DNA of 33,518 nucleotides from an uncultured Muribaculaceae bacterium (GTDB lineage: Bacteria > Bacteroidota > Bacteroidia > Bacteroidales > Muribaculaceae), in contig CAJTRT010000024.1 in assembly GCA_910579105.1 (NCBI GenBank), forward strand, positions 1 to 33,518, in the 5' to 3' direction. This document shows, one piece after another, positions 32,156-33,518 of the stretch. The first letter of the stretch is position 1. Every line of letters starts with the position of its first letter. Position numbers and translations under genes: made by a program. The notes beneath the pieces are model-generated. The model was not told where the DNA came from, did no database searches, and saw only the letters and a list, made by a program, of their open reading frames with translations.

Positions 32156-32163
32156 TAATTTCG
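32156..32163 (+). promoter_or_regulatory. -7-like box of queA
   Basis: TAATTTCG differs from TAnnTTTG at one base and lies 31 bp before the queA ATG. It is only 12 bp from the opposite-strand -7 box at 32136-32143, so the two promoters would overlap back to back. Confidence 0.35.
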
Positions 32164-32194
32164 CGCCATACACATATATAATAAAGAATAAAAT

Positions 32195-33424
32195 ATGAGC
32201 GCTGACGTCAACAACGCCGTAACCGATATAAAAATAGAGGATTACAACTACCCTCTTCCCGATGAACGGATCGCGAAGCACCCTCTGCCCGACCGCGACC
32301 ACTGCAAGCTCCTTGTGCGCCGCCGCGACGGCGCGATCGAGGAGCGCGTTTTCGCCGAACTTCCGGGGCTGCTCCCGGAGGACTCCATGCTGGTGTGTAA
32401 CAACACGCGCGTGATCAACGCGCGCCTCCGTTTCCGCAAGCCGGGCGAAAACGGCTCCCCGATAGAGATTTTCGTGCTTGAGCCTGTCAGTCCGGCCGAT
32501 TATGCCCGGAATTTCGCATCGACCTCCGGGTGCTCCTGGGCGTGCTTCGTCGGCAACTCGAAGAAATGGAAGCGGGGAGCGCTGGAGCTGCCGCTGACGG
32601 TCGAGGGACTCTCCCTGACGCTCCGTGCCGAACGGGAGGCACGCCAGGGTAACGCTTCCGTCGTCCGCTTCACCTGGGACGCTCCGTCGGTCACTTTCTC
32701 CTCGATTATCGCCGCCGCCGGCGAGATTCCCATTCCCCCGTATCTCAACCGCTCGACAGAAGCCTCTGATTCTTCCGACTATCAGACGGTCTATTCCCAT
32801 ATCGACGGCTCTGTGGCGGCCCCGACCGCGGGACTGCACTTCACCCCGGCGGTTCTCGACGCGATAGCGGCCCGCGGCATCCCGCGCCGCGAGCTCACTC
32901 TCCATGTCGGGGCGGGGACGTTCCAGCCGGTGAAGTCGGATAAAATCGGAGACCATCTGATGCACAGCGAGTTCATCGCGGTGCCGCTTACTCTGATACG
33001 CCAGCTCGCCGCGGATGGGCGGCGCGTGATAGCGGTGGGCACCACTTCGGTGCGCACTCTCGAAAGTCTTTATCACGCCGGCAGGCTCGTCGCGGCCGGG
33101 CGCTGGGAGGGGGAAGTGCCGCAGTGGAGCCCCTACGACCCCTCGCTGCCGGAGATGACCGCCGCCGAGGCGCTTTCCGCCCTGGCCGGATATGTTGAAA
33201 AACAAGGGGTAGACACCTTCCTGGCGTCTACCCGCGTGATTATCGCGCCCGGTTACGAGTTCCGGGTGGTGAAGGGGATGGTGACGAATTTCCACCAGCC
33301 GCAGTCGACACTGCTGCTGCTCGTGTCGGCGTTCACCGGCGGGGACTGGCGGCCGATGTACGACTTCGCCCTCTCCCGCGGTTTCCGCTTCCTAAGCTAC
33401 GGCGACGCCTCGCTCCTGCTGTAA
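32195..33424 (+). CDS. queA: S-adenosylmethionine:tRNA ribosyltransferase-isomerase QueA
   Basis: A 409-residue enzyme that transfers and isomerises the ribosyl group of SAM onto preQ1 in tRNA, making epoxyqueuosine. E. coli QueA is about 356 residues, so this one is longer; the extra length includes an N-terminal segment and insertions near 95-125. Conserved motifs are YPLPDERIAKHPLPDRD (residues 19-35), VCNNTRVINARL (about 67-78), VAAPTAGLHFTP (about 208-219), VGAGTFQPV (about 238-246), VGTTSVRTLES (about 281-291) and TNFHQPQSTLLLLVSAF (about 365-381). The ATG at 32195 follows AT-rich sequence. It is divergent from the DUF2027-Smr gene and appears monocistronic within the window. It acts late in queuosine synthesis, before the epoxide is reduced. 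Confidence 0.95.
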   Translation: MSADVNNAVTDIKIEDYNYPLPDERIAKHPLPDRDHCKLLVRRRDGAIEERVFAELPGLLPEDSMLVCNNTRVINARLRFRKPGENGSPIEIFVLEPVSPADYARNFASTSGCSWACFVGNSKKWKRGALELPLTVEGLSLTLRAEREARQGNASVVRFTWDAPSVTFSSIIAAAGEIPIPPYLNRSTEASDSSDYQTVYSHIDGSVAAPTAGLHFTPAVLDAIAARGIPRRELTLHVGAGTFQPVKSDKIGDHLMHSEFIAVPLTLIRQLAADGRRVIAVGTTSVRTLESLYHAGRLVAAGRWEGEVPQWSPYDPSLPEMTAAEALSALAGYVEKQGVDTFLASTRVIIAPGYEFRVVKGMVTNFHQPQSTLLLLVSAFTGGDWRPMYDFALSRGFRFLSYGDASLLL

Positions 33425-33467
33425 GAGGCTGCCGGCAACCAGGAGAAAGAAATCTGCACCCGGTGTG

Positions 33468-33518
33468 TAGGGACGCGGCGTGCCGCGTATCGCGAGAGCA
33501 TCCGATACGCGGCACGCC
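33468..33518. repeat. Palindromic REP-like repeat, cut by window end
   Basis: Arms 33477-33492 and 33503-33518 are perfect 16-nt reverse complements around a 10-nt loop. The left arm is preceded by TAGGGACGC (33468-33476), the same start as the element at 3616 (TAGGGACGC). If symmetric, the right arm should continue beyond the window with GCGTCCCTA. It lies 43 bp after the queA stop. Confidence 0.8.

Noticed and set aside
1..33518. CRISPR array, prophage, integrase, transposase or attachment site
   Set aside because: I saw no spaced direct repeats, phage genes, transposase motifs or target-site duplications; the tRNA-Pro at the left edge is not followed by an integrase.

Overview
This looks like chromosomal core sequence from a GC-rich gut-type Bacteroidales bacterium, perhaps Muribaculaceae or a relative. 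The evidence is Bacteroidetes promoters (TTTG / TAnnTTTG), the near absence of Shine-Dalgarno sites, lineage-typical families (DUF4421, DUF2027-Smr, TamL lipoprotein, PorW/SprE, LuxR-type TPR regulator, EFR1 ferredoxin) and a BspA-like protein with a type IX-like C-terminal tail. The exact family is an inference. No phage, plasmid, CRISPR or insertion sequence was seen.

Layout. 1-51: 5' part of tRNA-Pro(UGG), minus strand. 142-783: DNA glycosylase of the hypoxanthine-DNA glycosylase type, minus. 915-3598: compact plus-strand operon ruvX-def-ettA. 3599-3905: nested palindrome, then the terminator of the opposing rpsF-rpsR-rplI operon (5082 to 3906, minus). 5083-5808: long intergenic region with the rpsF promoter, a 15-bp tandem repeat, a possible small transcription unit (hairpin, 28-codon ORF, attenuator-like terminator) and a promoter for the next genes. 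5809-9569: TlpA-like lipoprotein and PorW/SprE-like TPR lipoprotein. 9621-9685: strong palindrome. 9772-10806: ROK glucokinase, minus. 11024-11632: small lipoprotein. 11714-14436: two rhomboid proteases and a membrane-anchored endonuclease/exonuclease/phosphatase-fold protein. 14560-16677: M3 peptidyl-dipeptidase lipoprotein with its own consensus promoter and terminator. 16796-17470: small BspA-like secreted protein, minus. 17745-21166: periplasmic double-parvulin isomerase, DUF4421 outer-membrane protein and a small putative secreted protein. 21176-29968, minus: tamB-tamL with overlapping stop/start, followed by a TPR/HTH regulator. 30077-30847: EFR1 ferredoxin, minus, behind a strikingly structured leader. 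31012-32106: DUF2027-Smr protein, minus. 32195-33424: queA, plus. The window ends inside a palindromic repeat.

The genes combine translation and RNA functions (tRNA, def, ettA, S6/S18/L9, queA), DNA maintenance (glycosylase, RuvX) and a large share of cell-envelope biogenesis (PorW-like, parvulins, TamB/TamL, DUF4421, rhomboids, lipoproteins). The least explained signals are non-coding: a palindrome family between genes (3614, 9621, 16771, 33468), the folded EFR1 leader with mutually exclusive pairings and a U8 tract (30872-31017), and the hairpin/mini-ORF/terminator module at 5327-5561.
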